Below, one piece after another: positions 7,696 to 16,182 of a stretch of DNA of 34,465 bases (the stretch's first letter is position 1; each line of letters begins with the position of its first letter). The stretch spans positions 1-34,465 of the forward strand of contig JAJFUD010000006.1 in assembly GCA_021372585.1 (NCBI GenBank). The letters run 5' to 3'. A program made the translations under genes and the position numbers. This DNA comes from a bacterium. Its GTDB lineage: Bacteria; Caldisericota; Caldisericia; UBA6126. The notes beneath the pieces are model-generated. The model saw nothing but the letters and a program-made list of their open reading frames with translations, was not told the origin of the DNA and did no database searches.

Positions 7696-8494
7696 TTTAA
7701 GGCAAATCAAATATCAAGCTCCGGTTAACACAACAGTCTTTCCTTTTTCACTGCCTGTTTTGCAACAATTCACCACGTTGTCATTTACTAAGTCGATCAC
7801 CTTGCTCGTGGGAGAAAATGGCTCAGGAAAATCCACTCTTTTAGAAGGATTGGCGGCTTCCATACCCTCAATAACGGTTGGTGAGGACAGTATCGATCAT
7901 GACCCTACTCTTCAACATGCTCGTGAATTGGGAAAGTATTTTCAGCTAACCTGGCAGGAAAAAACCCGTAAAGGCTTTTTTATGCGGGCTGAAGATTTCT
8001 TCCAGTATTCGAAGAAAATGAACACACTACGTCAGGAGATGGAAGATTCGCTTCATGAAACAGAAGAAGCCTTCAAGGATAGGTCTCCCACCGCACGGGT
8101 GTATGCCCGATCAGGATATGCCAATTCTCTCTATGCAATAGAATCCCGGTATGGAAAAGATATGGATGCTCATTCTCATGGAGAGGGATTTATTGAATTT
8201 TTCCAATCCAGAATTGTGCCAAAGGGATTATACCTGATCGACGAACCGGAAGCGCCGTTGTCTCCTATCAGCCAACTATCTTTCATGATGATGCTTCAAA
8301 ATCTGGAGCAAGAAAACCAATTCATTATTGCTACGCACTCCCCGATTTTGATGGCGATTCCCAATGCAACCATCTACTTGTTCGAACAAGAGGTGATTCA
8401 GGAAGTCTCCTATGATCAGATTCCTTCTGTCCAGTTCATGAAGAAATTTCTCCAGTATCCTGAATTATTCATTCAGCACCTCGACAATCCCTAG
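7688..8494 (+). CDS. AAA-type ABC-like ATPase (COG3910-like predicted ATPase)
   Basis: A 268-residue soluble P-loop ATPase with ABC/SMC-type architecture on a single short chain. It has Walker A GENGSGKST (about residues 43-51), an ABC-signature-like SHGEGF near 162, Walker B GLYLIDEPEAPLS near 178 and the switch histidine in IIATHSPIL. This is the layout of the small predicted ATPases of COG3910, whose role is not established. There is no transmembrane segment. It follows the membrane protein by 11 bases, so the pair could work together at the membrane; that is inference. The start is the only early ATG but lacks a ribosome binding site. Confidence 0.85.
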   Translation: MIFLRQIKYQAPVNTTVFPFSLPVLQQFTTLSFTKSITLLVGENGSGKSTLLEGLAASIPSITVGEDSIDHDPTLQHARELGKYFQLTWQEKTRKGFFMRAEDFFQYSKKMNTLRQEMEDSLHETEEAFKDRSPTARVYARSGYANSLYAIESRYGKDMDAHSHGEGFIEFFQSRIVPKGLYLIDEPEAPLSPISQLSFMMMLQNLEQENQFIIATHSPILMAIPNATIYLFEQEVIQEVSYDQIPSVQFMKKFLQYPELFIQHLDNP

Positions 8495-8523
8495 TGAATC
8501 AAAGGAACCGTCCCTCTAAACAC
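8494..8523. repeat. REP-like imperfect palindrome between convergent stop codons
   Basis: The whole spacer between the ATPase stop and the propeller-gene stop is one short element. On the reverse strand its core is AGAGGGACGGTTCCTTT, which folds on itself (7 pairs including G-T wobbles around CGG). The outer ends are GTG and CAC. A related sequence, AGGGACGGAGTTCTTGA, occurs at 29509-29525. Confidence 0.45.
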
Positions 8524-9990
8524 TTACGAGAAATATTCTATCTTGATCTTCTTTTCTGAAGCTTCCCAGGTAACTTTAGCCCCTAGATTCTCCGTCACAA
8601 AACGAAGCGGGATAAACAATCGACCACCCTGAATTTCAGCGGGGATTTCCATTGTCACATTCTTTCCGTTTACCAAAGCGTTTTTTTCACCAACCAATAA
8701 AGCGATAAATTTCGTCTTCAAAGCATACGTTGCTCGTTTGGATTCAGGATACCAATTGATTTCAGCTCCTAATGCTTCCCCGATAGCCCTAAAAGGAACC
8801 ATCGTCCTATTTTTTTTGATATAAGGAGGAGAGTCAATAGTGGTATATCTATTGTTTAGCCGTGCATAATTTTTTCCGATCCAGAGTTCGAATATAACAG
8901 AATAATTCTGTTGTTTTTCATCATGCATATAAGCATATAATTCACCGTAGACGGATACAGAAAAAAATGATCCGTTATTAATCAATGTATACAAAGATGT
9001 ACTACCTGTCATTATGAAATATACACGCTCACCGGTTTCTCGGTTGATGGCATAAATCAAAAAATCATCCGCGCCAACCCAAATAAAATTCCCTGATATG
9101 GTGGGAGCAGACTCAATAAAAAAACCTGCTTCAAATTGCCATTTGAATTTTCCAGTTGAGGCTTCTAAACAGTACAGGTATTGATCAAAACTGGCGTATA
9201 CATTCTCATGATCAAAACAGATAGCATTTCTGGCAGTTCCCGGATAGAATTTTCGCCAGACAATCTGTCCTGTTTTCGCATTCAAGCTGATGATAGTATC
9301 ATATACACTGACAAATACCCGCATTTTGGATACGGCAAATCCATAAAGTAATTTGTTTGGCAGCTGGTATTCCCAAAGTTTATTATGATTCTGCAGACCA
9401 AATGCATAAATCATATCATTACTGGAAACAAAAAACTGATTATCGACGATGGCAATAGGGTGTTCAATCGGGCTGGGGCATCCAATGTCCCATAATTTTG
9501 TACCTTTGGCAGCATCCAGGCAAGTAATAAACTGATTAGACCCAAAATACACTTTTCCCTCGAATACTGTAGGGGAAGAATTAATCGAGTTTTTACCGGT
9601 AGGATATTTCCAATATACAAATCCGGTTTTCGCATCCACACAGTACATAGCATTCGTATAACCGGCGTACAATTTCCCATCCATGTAAAACGGAGAGGAA
9701 TGAACAAAATCCTTCGAAATCAACTGCCATATTTTCGTTCCCCATTTGGCATTATAGCAGACCAATCCCCAAGTTGTACCAATGTAGAGCTTGTCTCCGA
9801 TCACTACAGGATGAGATCGTGTAGCGCCCGTTACTTCAACCCAAGTAATCTTCAGAGGATACCGAATGGATTCCTTCGATACCCCGCTGAATCCCAAATC
9901 ATTCCGGTAACCAGTCACATCCGCCAGAGTGGAGGCGGGAAAACATAATAATATCCCAAACAAACCTACACAGATAATTTTTTTCAACAC
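8524..9990 (-). CDS. Secreted PQQ-type beta-propeller with C-terminal copper-amine-oxidase-like domain
   Basis: A 488-residue exported protein. The signal peptide ends near FPASTLA. Residues about 45-350 are a seven- or eight-bladed PQQ/YncE-like propeller. Blades repeat the pattern KLYxG...YCVDAKTG.xYWKY; examples are CLDAAKGTKLW, SLNAKTGQIVW and CLEASTGKFKWQ. Residues about 380-488 form a copper-amine-oxidase N-domain-like pair, with the diagnostic RTMVPFRAIGEALGA and RLFIPLRFVTENLGA. In Clostridia this domain is a surface or cell-wall module. The start is GTG, preceded by AGGAGGAATAAG, 17 bases after the Nif3-family stop. It is the last gene of the long minus-strand operon. No enzymatic motif is visible. 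Confidence 0.88.
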   Translation of the reverse strand: MLKKIICVGLFGILLCFPASTLADVTGYRNDLGFSGVSKESIRYPLKITWVEVTGATRSHPVVIGDKLYIGTTWGLVCYNAKWGTKIWQLISKDFVHSSPFYMDGKLYAGYTNAMYCVDAKTGFVYWKYPTGKNSINSSPTVFEGKVYFGSNQFITCLDAAKGTKLWDIGCPSPIEHPIAIVDNQFFVSSNDMIYAFGLQNHNKLWEYQLPNKLLYGFAVSKMRVFVSVYDTIISLNAKTGQIVWRKFYPGTARNAICFDHENVYASFDQYLYCLEASTGKFKWQFEAGFFIESAPTISGNFIWVGADDFLIYAINRETGERVYFIMTGSTSLYTLINNGSFFSVSVYGELYAYMHDEKQQNYSVIFELWIGKNYARLNNRYTTIDSPPYIKKNRTMVPFRAIGEALGAEINWYPESKRATYALKTKFIALLVGEKNALVNGKNVTMEIPAEIQGGRLFIPLRFVTENLGAKVTWEASEKKIKIEYFS

Positions 9991-10007
9991 CTTATTCCTC
10001 CTGTGTA

Positions 10008-10787
10008 TTAGTTCGTATTCTTTTTAAATATAGGTGAAACATCAATGAATGTAAACTCCAGAGAGAATCTTTTTGCCAAATAACGACCAATCGAAAGTAT
10101 CCCAAATTTTTCAGATTCATAATGCCCTAACAGCAGAACGTTCTTTTGATAGTCTCTTGCCTTGATATACATGGATTGTGCATAATCACCCGTAATAAAC
10201 AAATCAATTCCTTTGGCGATGGCTTCCGGAAAAAAATGATATCCGCTCCCGGAAATCACAGCCACAGAATGTATTAATTTCTCTCCATATCCAAGAAGTT
10301 GAGAATTCGGATTAATCGCTTGACATGCAGTATTGAATAGTGAGGTTAACGACCAGCCTTCCTGAGAGGAAACCTGAAAACCGTAAGCCGTATTTTTCTC
10401 CCATCCGAAAGGTTGTATAGTCTCCACCGGCAATGATAATTCCCGAAGGATCCCGATATTGTTACCGTATTCCGGATGCCTGTCCAGTGGTAGATGAGAA
10501 GCATACAATGCTGACTGGTGCTGAACACAGAAAACAGCTTTTTCAAACAAAGGACCTCTCAGGGACGGATTATCTCCGGACCAGAATAAACCGTGATGCA
10601 CCAAAAAAAGTGCTTTTTCAGGATGTGGAGCCATTCTGAAAAAATCCAACGTAGCATCAACCCCTCCATAGATTCTTTCTATCGGGGAGAGGGAAGATAT
10701 TTGTAAACCGTTAAAAGAAGCATCCTCGACTAGTGGCTTTTGCCACAATGAATCCAGTTCTGTTGTAATAAATGTAAGATCAGTCAT
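10008..10787 (-). CDS. Nif3-like dinuclear metal-centre protein
   Basis: A 259-residue cytoplasmic protein of the Nif3/YbgI family (annotated as GTP cyclohydrolase 1 type 2 homologue). Metal-site residues are visible: H64 and H65 in LVHHGLFWSG, D102 in HLPLDRHPEYGNN, and a C-terminal LLGHYESEKFGI. Two further family segments are also recognisable: SGSGYHFFPEA and DLFITGDYA. It overlaps the tatD stop by 8 bases and has GGAGG upstream, so it is translationally coupled. In Bacillota, Nif3 homologues usually follow TrmK; no trmK is seen here. Biochemical function remains debated in the family. Confidence 0.92.
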   Translation of the reverse strand: MTDLTFITTELDSLWQKPLVEDASFNGLQISSLSPIERIYGGVDATLDFFRMAPHPEKALFLVHHGLFWSGDNPSLRGPLFEKAVFCVQHQSALYASHLPLDRHPEYGNNIGILRELSLPVETIQPFGWEKNTAYGFQVSSQEGWSLTSLFNTACQAINPNSQLLGYGEKLIHSVAVISGSGYHFFPEAIAKGIDLFITGDYAQSMYIKARDYQKNVLLLGHYESEKFGILSIGRYLAKRFSLEFTFIDVSPIFKKNTN

Positions 10788-11580
10788 GAGACGTCCTCCA
10801 ATTGGATAAGAGCAATCTGGTAAAATTGCCCATCAGTTTTTCGCACAACACCTCCAATGGTATAGATAACCACTCACTTACCCATTGATAGAGAATGGGT
10901 ATGTTCAATGGAGAATTATCTCTTTTCCCACGGTCGAATAAAGGAGCTAAATAGGGAGAATCTGTCTCGAGCAGGAGAGAGGATAGGGGTATTTTTTTTA
11001 GCAGATCACGCAGAAAATCACTTTTTGGGTACGTGATATTGAAAGAAAAAGAGATCAACCATCCTTGCTCTATTTTTTTTAAAGCCAATGTTTCGGGAGA
11101 GGAATAACAGTGCAAGATTCCTTTTACATTCGGAAATTGATCTAACACAGATTCCACTTCTTGATCTTGTTCCCTGTTATGGATGATGACCGGTAATTGA
11201 AACTCTTCCGCGATTTGTAATTGTTCTTCCAGTAATCTGATTTGATTCTCCGGGAGGCTTTTGCTTCTCACCCTATCCAGACCTATCTCCCCGATAGCGG
11301 CAATTTTATGAAGATCTGCCTGTTCACGGATAAAAGATAAGCAAGAAGTCCAATCAGGAAAAGCATCATGCGGATGAATTCCCACAGCAGGCAATATCCA
11401 ATCATGGTTTCTGGCTAATGCCACCGCTTGTTTCGACGATGGCAAATCATAACCGGGAACCAACACCCATTTCACATTTTTTTGTTCTAAAGCAGTTTGT
11501 AAATGTTCCGAAGAATCCTTTAATAAATTAATATGTGCATGGGTGTCAACAAAATAAACCTCACTTGACAACGGAGCCAC
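10780..11580 (-). CDS. tatD: TatD family metal-dependent deoxyribonuclease
   Basis: A 266-residue TIM-barrel metallohydrolase that in relatives acts as a 3'-5' exonuclease or DNase. Signature metal motifs are in order: VDTHAHIN at the N-terminus, AAIGEIGLDRV, PVIIHNREQ, GILHCYSS and LLETDSPYLAP. The GTG at 11580 is chosen over a TTG at 11586 because AAGGA lies 8 bases before it. The gene then overlaps the end of metG by 20 bases. The metG-tatD order is typical of Bacillota (metS-yabD), which supports the assignment. Confidence 0.93.
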   Translation of the reverse strand: MAPLSSEVYFVDTHAHINLLKDSSEHLQTALEQKNVKWVLVPGYDLPSSKQAVALARNHDWILPAVGIHPHDAFPDWTSCLSFIREQADLHKIAAIGEIGLDRVRSKSLPENQIRLLEEQLQIAEEFQLPVIIHNREQDQEVESVLDQFPNVKGILHCYSSPETLALKKIEQGWLISFSFNITYPKSDFLRDLLKKIPLSSLLLETDSPYLAPLFDRGKRDNSPLNIPILYQWVSEWLSIPLEVLCEKLMGNFTRLLLSNWRTSHD

Positions 11581-13474
11581 TATCAATTTCCTTTTCAGGG
11601 GTGATCAGGGTTAATCCAAGCTCATTTGATGCAGCCAGTAACATTCCCTGGGACTCTACGCCACGCAGTTTGGCAGGTTTTAAATTATTCACGACAACGA
11701 TTTTTTTATTCACTAAGTCTTCCGGAATATAATGCTGCGCAATACCCGCGACAATTTGTTTGGATTCAGACCCTACCCTAACTTGTAATACGACAAGTTT
11801 CTCGGAACCTTCCAACTTTTCTGCTTTTTCGATTAAACCTATTCTGAGATCCAGCTTTTGAAATAAATCGATATCCACCATCTCTTTCTTTTCTTCCACT
11901 TTTTCTTTTTTCTTGGATACAGGAACTTCCGATTGAAAAGTTTTAATTCTTGGGAACGTGACACCAAGTTGAGATATCACATGATTAAAACCCAGTTTTC
12001 CAAAAGCCAGATTCTCTTCTTTTAGGCTTCTGGCGCCCAGTGAGGACAGTACCGTATTGGCAAAAGTTGGCATGAAGGGTGAAACCAGGATAGCCACGAT
12101 ACGAATCGACTCAAGCAAGGAATAAATTAAGTTTTTATAGAGCTGGAGTTGATTTTGTTTTAATAATTCCCATGGTTTGCTAGTCTCAATCAGCTTATTA
12201 CACTCGTTGATAAAAGCCCACACAATCTCCAAGGCTTCTTTAAATCGGAAATGATCCATCAAATCAAAGTATTGAGTAATGGTTTCCAGAATTGATATCC
12301 TAAGGTTTTCAGAGAAAATCGTGCCTGCTGGTATTTCATCGTTAAAAGTTTTATGCGTCATAGCATACACCCGGGAGATTAAATTACCCAGATCATTGGC
12401 CAAATCGAAATTATACCGAGAGGTAAAACGGGCATCCGTAAAAATAGCATCATCACCGAAAGTAGACTCTCTAAACATAAAAAGCCTAAGGACATCAACG
12501 GCTAAGCTCGTTGAGATGCCGGTTTCCTTCGACAGGTCTTCGATAACCAAATTCGGATCGATGACATTGCCTTTGGATTTAGACATTTTTTCACCGGAAG
12601 TCAGCCACCAACCATGTACGTATACTTTTTCCGGCAAAGGCAATCCCAATGCAAGCAGCATAGCAGGCCAAATCACACAATGGAAACGGATAATATCCTT
12701 ACTCATCAGGTGAACATTTGCTGGCCAATAATACATGAAAGTATCGAGTTCGTTTGGATAACCGGTCACCGTCAAATAATTAATCAATGCATCAAACCAG
12801 ACATAGATCACGTGTTTTTCATCAAATGGAAAGGGTATCCCCCACTGAACAGAACTTCTGGAGATGGAAATGTCATTTAATCCCATCTTGATCATGCTGA
12901 CAACTTCATTGAACCGACTTTCGGGCTCGATAGATTTCGGATAAGCTTCATAATGGTCTAATAAGGCTTTTTGGAAAGCGCTCAATTTAAAGAAATAATT
13001 ATCCTCAGAAATCCAATGAACCTCTCTTCCGCAGGAGGGACATATTTGGTTGGGAATGTCGGATTCCAACCAGAAAGTTTCACAATCAACACAATACCAA
13101 CCTTCATATTTGCCTTTGTAGATATAACCAGATTGGTGCAAAGTTTTGATGACATGCTGTACTGCTTTGATATGATCTTCATCCGTAGTACGAACGAACC
13201 TGTCATACTGCACGTTAAAAGATTTAAAAAAGTTTTTCCACTTTTCAACTTCATCATCAACATATTCTCTGGGTTCTTTTCCCGCTTTCTGGGCAGCTTT
13301 CACAATTTTCAACGAATTTTCATCACTACCGGTTGTAAACAGAACATTAGTAGTTCGCATTTTCTTGTATCTGGCGATGATATCGGCAGCAACAGTGGTA
13401 TAGAGATGACCAATATGCGGATCTCCACTGATGTAATAAATCGGCGTCGTAACGTAAAATTTAGAGCCTTTCAT
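11561..13474 (-). CDS. metG: Methionyl-tRNA synthetase with C-terminal tRNA-binding domain
   Basis: Charges tRNA-Met with methionine in the cytoplasm. It has 637 residues. The class I signatures are HIGH at residues 20-23 and KMSKS at 296-300. The zinc knuckle cysteines C128, C131, C145 and C148 (CVDC...CPSC) are of the four-cysteine single-knuckle type. A charged linker rich in K and E (about 520-535) leads to an EMAP/Trbp111 domain, with LDLRIGLIEKAE, VVNNLKPAKLRG and SQGMLLAAS. AAGGAGATGG precedes the ATG. The gene sits between rsmI and tatD, as in Bacillus. No T-box is present, as expected for an internal operon gene. Confidence 0.98.
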   Translation of the reverse strand: MKGSKFYVTTPIYYISGDPHIGHLYTTVAADIIARYKKMRTTNVLFTTGSDENSLKIVKAAQKAGKEPREYVDDEVEKWKNFFKSFNVQYDRFVRTTDEDHIKAVQHVIKTLHQSGYIYKGKYEGWYCVDCETFWLESDIPNQICPSCGREVHWISEDNYFFKLSAFQKALLDHYEAYPKSIEPESRFNEVVSMIKMGLNDISISRSSVQWGIPFPFDEKHVIYVWFDALINYLTVTGYPNELDTFMYYWPANVHLMSKDIIRFHCVIWPAMLLALGLPLPEKVYVHGWWLTSGEKMSKSKGNVIDPNLVIEDLSKETGISTSLAVDVLRLFMFRESTFGDDAIFTDARFTSRYNFDLANDLGNLISRVYAMTHKTFNDEIPAGTIFSENLRISILETITQYFDLMDHFRFKEALEIVWAFINECNKLIETSKPWELLKQNQLQLYKNLIYSLLESIRIVAILVSPFMPTFANTVLSSLGARSLKEENLAFGKLGFNHVISQLGVTFPRIKTFQSEVPVSKKKEKVEEKKEMVDIDLFQKLDLRIGLIEKAEKLEGSEKLVVLQVRVGSESKQIVAGIAQHYIPEDLVNKKIVVVNNLKPAKLRGVESQGMLLAASNELGLTLITPEKEIDSGSVVK

Positions 13475-13492
13475 GCTGTTTCCATCTCCTTT

Positions 13493-14173
13493 TTACTGTA
13501 AAAAATCTAGTACGATGGTAATTTCACCAATTACTTCTCTATTTAAATATTGATTATAAACGAAATCCAATGAACCTCTAAGGATTTCCTCGTTGATTTT
13601 TGTCATTTCACGACAAATACATATTCTCATGGGCATCTCTAATGTTTGAAGCCATTCCAGGGTATGGAGGAGTCTGTGAGGGGACTCGAAACAAACAACC
13701 GGTACCCGAAGTGTGCTTGCCTGCTGAATAGTCTCCAACAGTTTGGACTTTTTTCTGGGCAGAAAATTCACAAATAGAAAATTCTGTGTGGTAAAACCAG
13801 CATAAACTAAAGCAGTAATGACAGCAGAGGGACCTGGGATCACTTGAACAGCATAATTTTTTTCATAACAAGCTTGTACCAATTCCAGACCGGAATCTGC
13901 GATTAACGGCATTCCCGCGTCAGATATCAAAGCGATAGTGTGATTGTTTTCCAGTAAGTCCAACAATACCGGGGTGTTTTTTTTAATCGTATGTTCATTG
14001 TAAACAATCAATTCTTTGTGAATATCAAATGTATTCAGTAGTTTCAACGAACGCCGTGTATCTTCACATGCGATATAATCTACAGTTTTGAGCACCTCGA
14101 TGGTGCGAATCGTAATGTCTTTTAAGTTCCCCAAAGGGGTGGAAATAATATAGAGCGTGCCGGTTTCAGCCAT
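13493..14173 (-). CDS. rsmI: 16S rRNA (cytidine1402-2'-O)-methyltransferase RsmI, short form
   Basis: Tetrapyrrole-methylase-fold SAM enzyme that 2'-O-methylates C1402 in the decoding centre of 16S rRNA. Family blocks are all present: YIISTPLGNLKDIT, IACEDTRRS, ALISDAGMPLIADSG, VIPGPSAV, CFESPHRLL, REMTKINEEILRGSL and GEITIVL. At 226 residues it is about 50 residues shorter than typical members. It stops straight after the catalytic fold, so the usual C-terminal helical domain is missing. The ATG is 4 bases after the tpiA stop with no clear ribosome binding site, which suggests coupling. It is upstream of metG as in Bacillota. Confidence 0.94.
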   Translation of the reverse strand: MAETGTLYIISTPLGNLKDITIRTIEVLKTVDYIACEDTRRSLKLLNTFDIHKELIVYNEHTIKKNTPVLLDLLENNHTIALISDAGMPLIADSGLELVQACYEKNYAVQVIPGPSAVITALVYAGFTTQNFLFVNFLPRKKSKLLETIQQASTLRVPVVCFESPHRLLHTLEWLQTLEMPMRICICREMTKINEEILRGSLDFVYNQYLNREVIGEITIVLDFLQ

Positions 14174-14177
14174 ACAA

Positions 14178-14906
14178 TCAGCGTTGATTCATAGCTTGGT
14201 AAAGAGAATAAAATACATCCGGTTTTAACGAAGCACCGCCAACCAGGAAACCATTCATAGTGGTATGTTGCAGCAAACTATCGATGTTGCTACCATTTAC
14301 GCTTCCTCCATAGAGCAAGGCAGTATCCGGAAAAAGCGATCGAATAAAACCAACCGTTCTCGCCAAATCATCATAAGTCGGAATAAATCCGGTTCCAATC
14401 GACCAGATTGGTTCATAGGCAAGAATAAAAGGAAGTTTTGCTGAATACGGAGCAAGTTGTTTCCTTAGAAAATCATTTGTTTTCCCGCTTTCGTAGATGT
14501 CTCGGGATTCACCAAAACAAAAAATAGGTGTTAAGCCGGCTTGAAAAGCTAGCTCTACTTTCGTGGATAAATCCGGCTCCCTCTCTCCAAATAGGATTCT
14601 CCTTTCAGAATGGCCAATGATAACATAATCGCAACCGGTTTCTTTTAACATCACGGCTGAAACTTCGCCGGTATAAGCACCTGACTGCATGGCAGCAGAA
14701 TTCTGGGCACATAAAGCGATAGGGGTTGAATGCTGAGTAATCCATTGATGTAATGCCGGCAAAGTAACAAAGGAAGGCGCTATGATCACTTGAGTCCTTG
14801 AATCTGTAATTTCCTGAACAGAAAGCATCTTCATAAAATCCAATGCTTGATGAGTAGTCATCGCCATTTTCCAATTGGCAACCAAGAAATGCTTATGGTT
14901 CGGCAT
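14178..14906 (-). CDS. tpiA: Triosephosphate isomerase
   Basis: Glycolytic/gluconeogenic enzyme interconverting dihydroxyacetone phosphate and glyceraldehyde 3-phosphate. With the ATG at 14906 it is 242 residues. Catalytic residues are K13 (VANWKM), H99 (VIIGHSERR) and E165 (LAYEPIWSIGTG). The phosphate loop YGGSVNG and the final GFLVGGASLKP are intact. An ATG at 14927 would add MSGNWKK, which looks like a weak duplicate of the NWKM motif; the inner start is preferred because most family members begin a few residues before NWKM. It overlaps the upstream CNNM gene by 14 bases. It lies outside any gap-pgk-pgm-eno cluster. Confidence 0.96.
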   Translation of the reverse strand: MPNHKHFLVANWKMAMTTHQALDFMKMLSVQEITDSRTQVIIAPSFVTLPALHQWITQHSTPIALCAQNSAAMQSGAYTGEVSAVMLKETGCDYVIIGHSERRILFGEREPDLSTKVELAFQAGLTPIFCFGESRDIYESGKTNDFLRKQLAPYSAKLPFILAYEPIWSIGTGFIPTYDDLARTVGFIRSLFPDTALLYGGSVNGSNIDSLLQHTTMNGFLVGGASLKPDVFYSLYQAMNQR

Positions 14907-16182
14907 TTTCTTCCAGTTTCCGGACATGAACCTGCAAAATTCTTCTGTTCTTGATCTGTTTCACGGTAAAAATATACCCGGAATATTCTACTGTTTCATC
15001 AACCACAGGGATATGCCCCAGTTCAGCCAGTAAAAAACCGGATATGGTGTCGAACTCCTCTTCAGGTAAATTCAACTGAAGTAATTCATTCAGTTCGTCA
15101 ATAGCATAATTACCAGCAATCACATAAGAATGATCAGGATTTTCTTCATAAAAATCCTCTTCCCGGTCAAATTCATCCTGAATCTCTCCGACCAGCTCTT
15201 CGAGAATATCTTCCATGGTGACTAACCCACTGATCCCGCCGTATTCATCGACCACCATCATCATATGCTGTTGTTTTTCCCTCATCTCACGGAACAGGTC
15301 ATCTACTTTTTTGCTTTCCGGGACAAAATAAGCTTTCTTCATGATCCTTCTGATATCTATTTTTTTATCTTTCTTCTCATCAGAATCGGAAATTTTGAAA
15401 TATCGGAACACATCTTTCACAAACAGAATGCCTAAAATGTTATCGATTCTGTCTTCGTATACAGGAATCCTGGAATAATCCGTCTCATCGACCAGGGAAA
15501 AAAATTTCTCAATCCCTTCTTCGATATCCAGACAGACCATATCTACTCTGGGAACCATGATTTCATCCACTTCAGTATCACTGAATTCGAAAACGCTTTT
15601 TATCAGGGACCTTTCCTCTTTTTCGATGATCCCCTCTTCCTGAGAGATATCGATGACAGCCTCTAACCCTTGCTGGTCTCCTATAATCGAATGAGGGGTG
15701 GTGGATATGGAAAAAGCTTTGTGAAACAAAATAGAGAAAAGATTTAACACCCACACTAACGGATAAAACAACCGAATACAAAATTGAACCGGGTAATAAA
15801 CCAGACTGCTTATCTTGAGAGAATCTGATGTTCCAAGGGTTTTAGGAATCATTTCACCAATGATCACAATCAGCACCGTACAAAAAACCGTACTGACCAG
15901 AACAGCATATTTTGTAGGAAGAGACCTAAGCATCTGATTAGTAAACATAGATGTCAGTAAAATATTCACCAGATTGTTTCCAATGAGCAAAGCGCCGATA
16001 AATTGGCTGGATTTCTCCTTTAAGCGTAGAATTTTTTCAGATAAGGAAGGATTTTTCTGGGAATGGTTTTTTAAAGCAATTCGACTGACTGAAAGCAATG
16101 CAGCTTCTGAGGCTGAAAAGAAGGCAGATAAAAAAAGGAGTAATGTGATCCAAAAGTAAAAACTGCCGGGTATCTTATCCAT
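14893..16182 (-). CDS. CNNM/CBS-domain membrane protein (CorC/HlyC-type, YhdP/YqhB-like)
   Basis: A 429-residue inner-membrane protein. The order is: a CNNM (DUF21) transmembrane domain of about 190 residues with FFSASEAALLSVSR and the IVIIGEMIPKTLG motif; an acidic linker EEGIIEKEERSLI; two CBS motifs, MVPRVDMVCLD and then FVPESKKVDDLF...VVDEYGGISGLVT; and a C-terminal CorC_HlyC domain. Relatives bind or export Mg2+ or other divalent cations. The ATG at 16182 is chosen although the frame opens earlier: it follows GGAGG, overlaps ybeY by 8 bases and starts just before the first membrane helix. A charged insert (about DSDEKKDKK) separates the CBS motifs. Confidence 0.92.
   Translation of the reverse strand: MDKIPGSFYFWITLLLFLSAFFSASEAALLSVSRIALKNHSQKNPSLSEKILRLKEKSSQFIGALLIGNNLVNILLTSMFTNQMLRSLPTKYAVLVSTVFCTVLIVIIGEMIPKTLGTSDSLKISSLVYYPVQFCIRLFYPLVWVLNLFSILFHKAFSISTTPHSIIGDQQGLEAVIDISQEEGIIEKEERSLIKSVFEFSDTEVDEIMVPRVDMVCLDIEEGIEKFFSLVDETDYSRIPVYEDRIDNILGILFVKDVFRYFKISDSDEKKDKKIDIRRIMKKAYFVPESKKVDDLFREMREKQQHMMMVVDEYGGISGLVTMEDILEELVGEIQDEFDREEDFYEENPDHSYVIAGNYAIDELNELLQLNLPEEEFDTISGFLLAELGHIPVVDETVEYSGYIFTVKQIKNRRILQVHVRKLEENAEP

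Noticed and set aside
10555-10580. A third AGGGACGG motif similar to the REP-like repeats
   Set aside because: It encodes conserved-looking Nif3 protein sequence, lacks the TTC..TTGA half and the palindrome, and is not at a gene end. Probably chance.
12279-12713. A 144-codon forward frame opposite the middle of metG
   Set aside because: Antisense shadow of a clear enzyme gene; no start signals and no recognisable motifs.
11561-13492. T-box or other riboswitch controlling metG
   Set aside because: Only 18 bases separate rsmI and metG, and metG is internal to an operon. No leader structure is possible there.
12971-13501. A 176-codon open frame on the forward strand opposite metG
   Set aside because: It lies wholly antisense to the strongly conserved N-terminal catalytic part of methionyl-tRNA synthetase, has no ribosome binding site, and its translation resembles no family.
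14907-14927. Longer triosephosphate isomerase start adding MSGNWKK
   Set aside because: The ribosome binding site is poor and most family members start only a few residues before the NWKM motif. The inner ATG fits better, though the longer form cannot be excluded.
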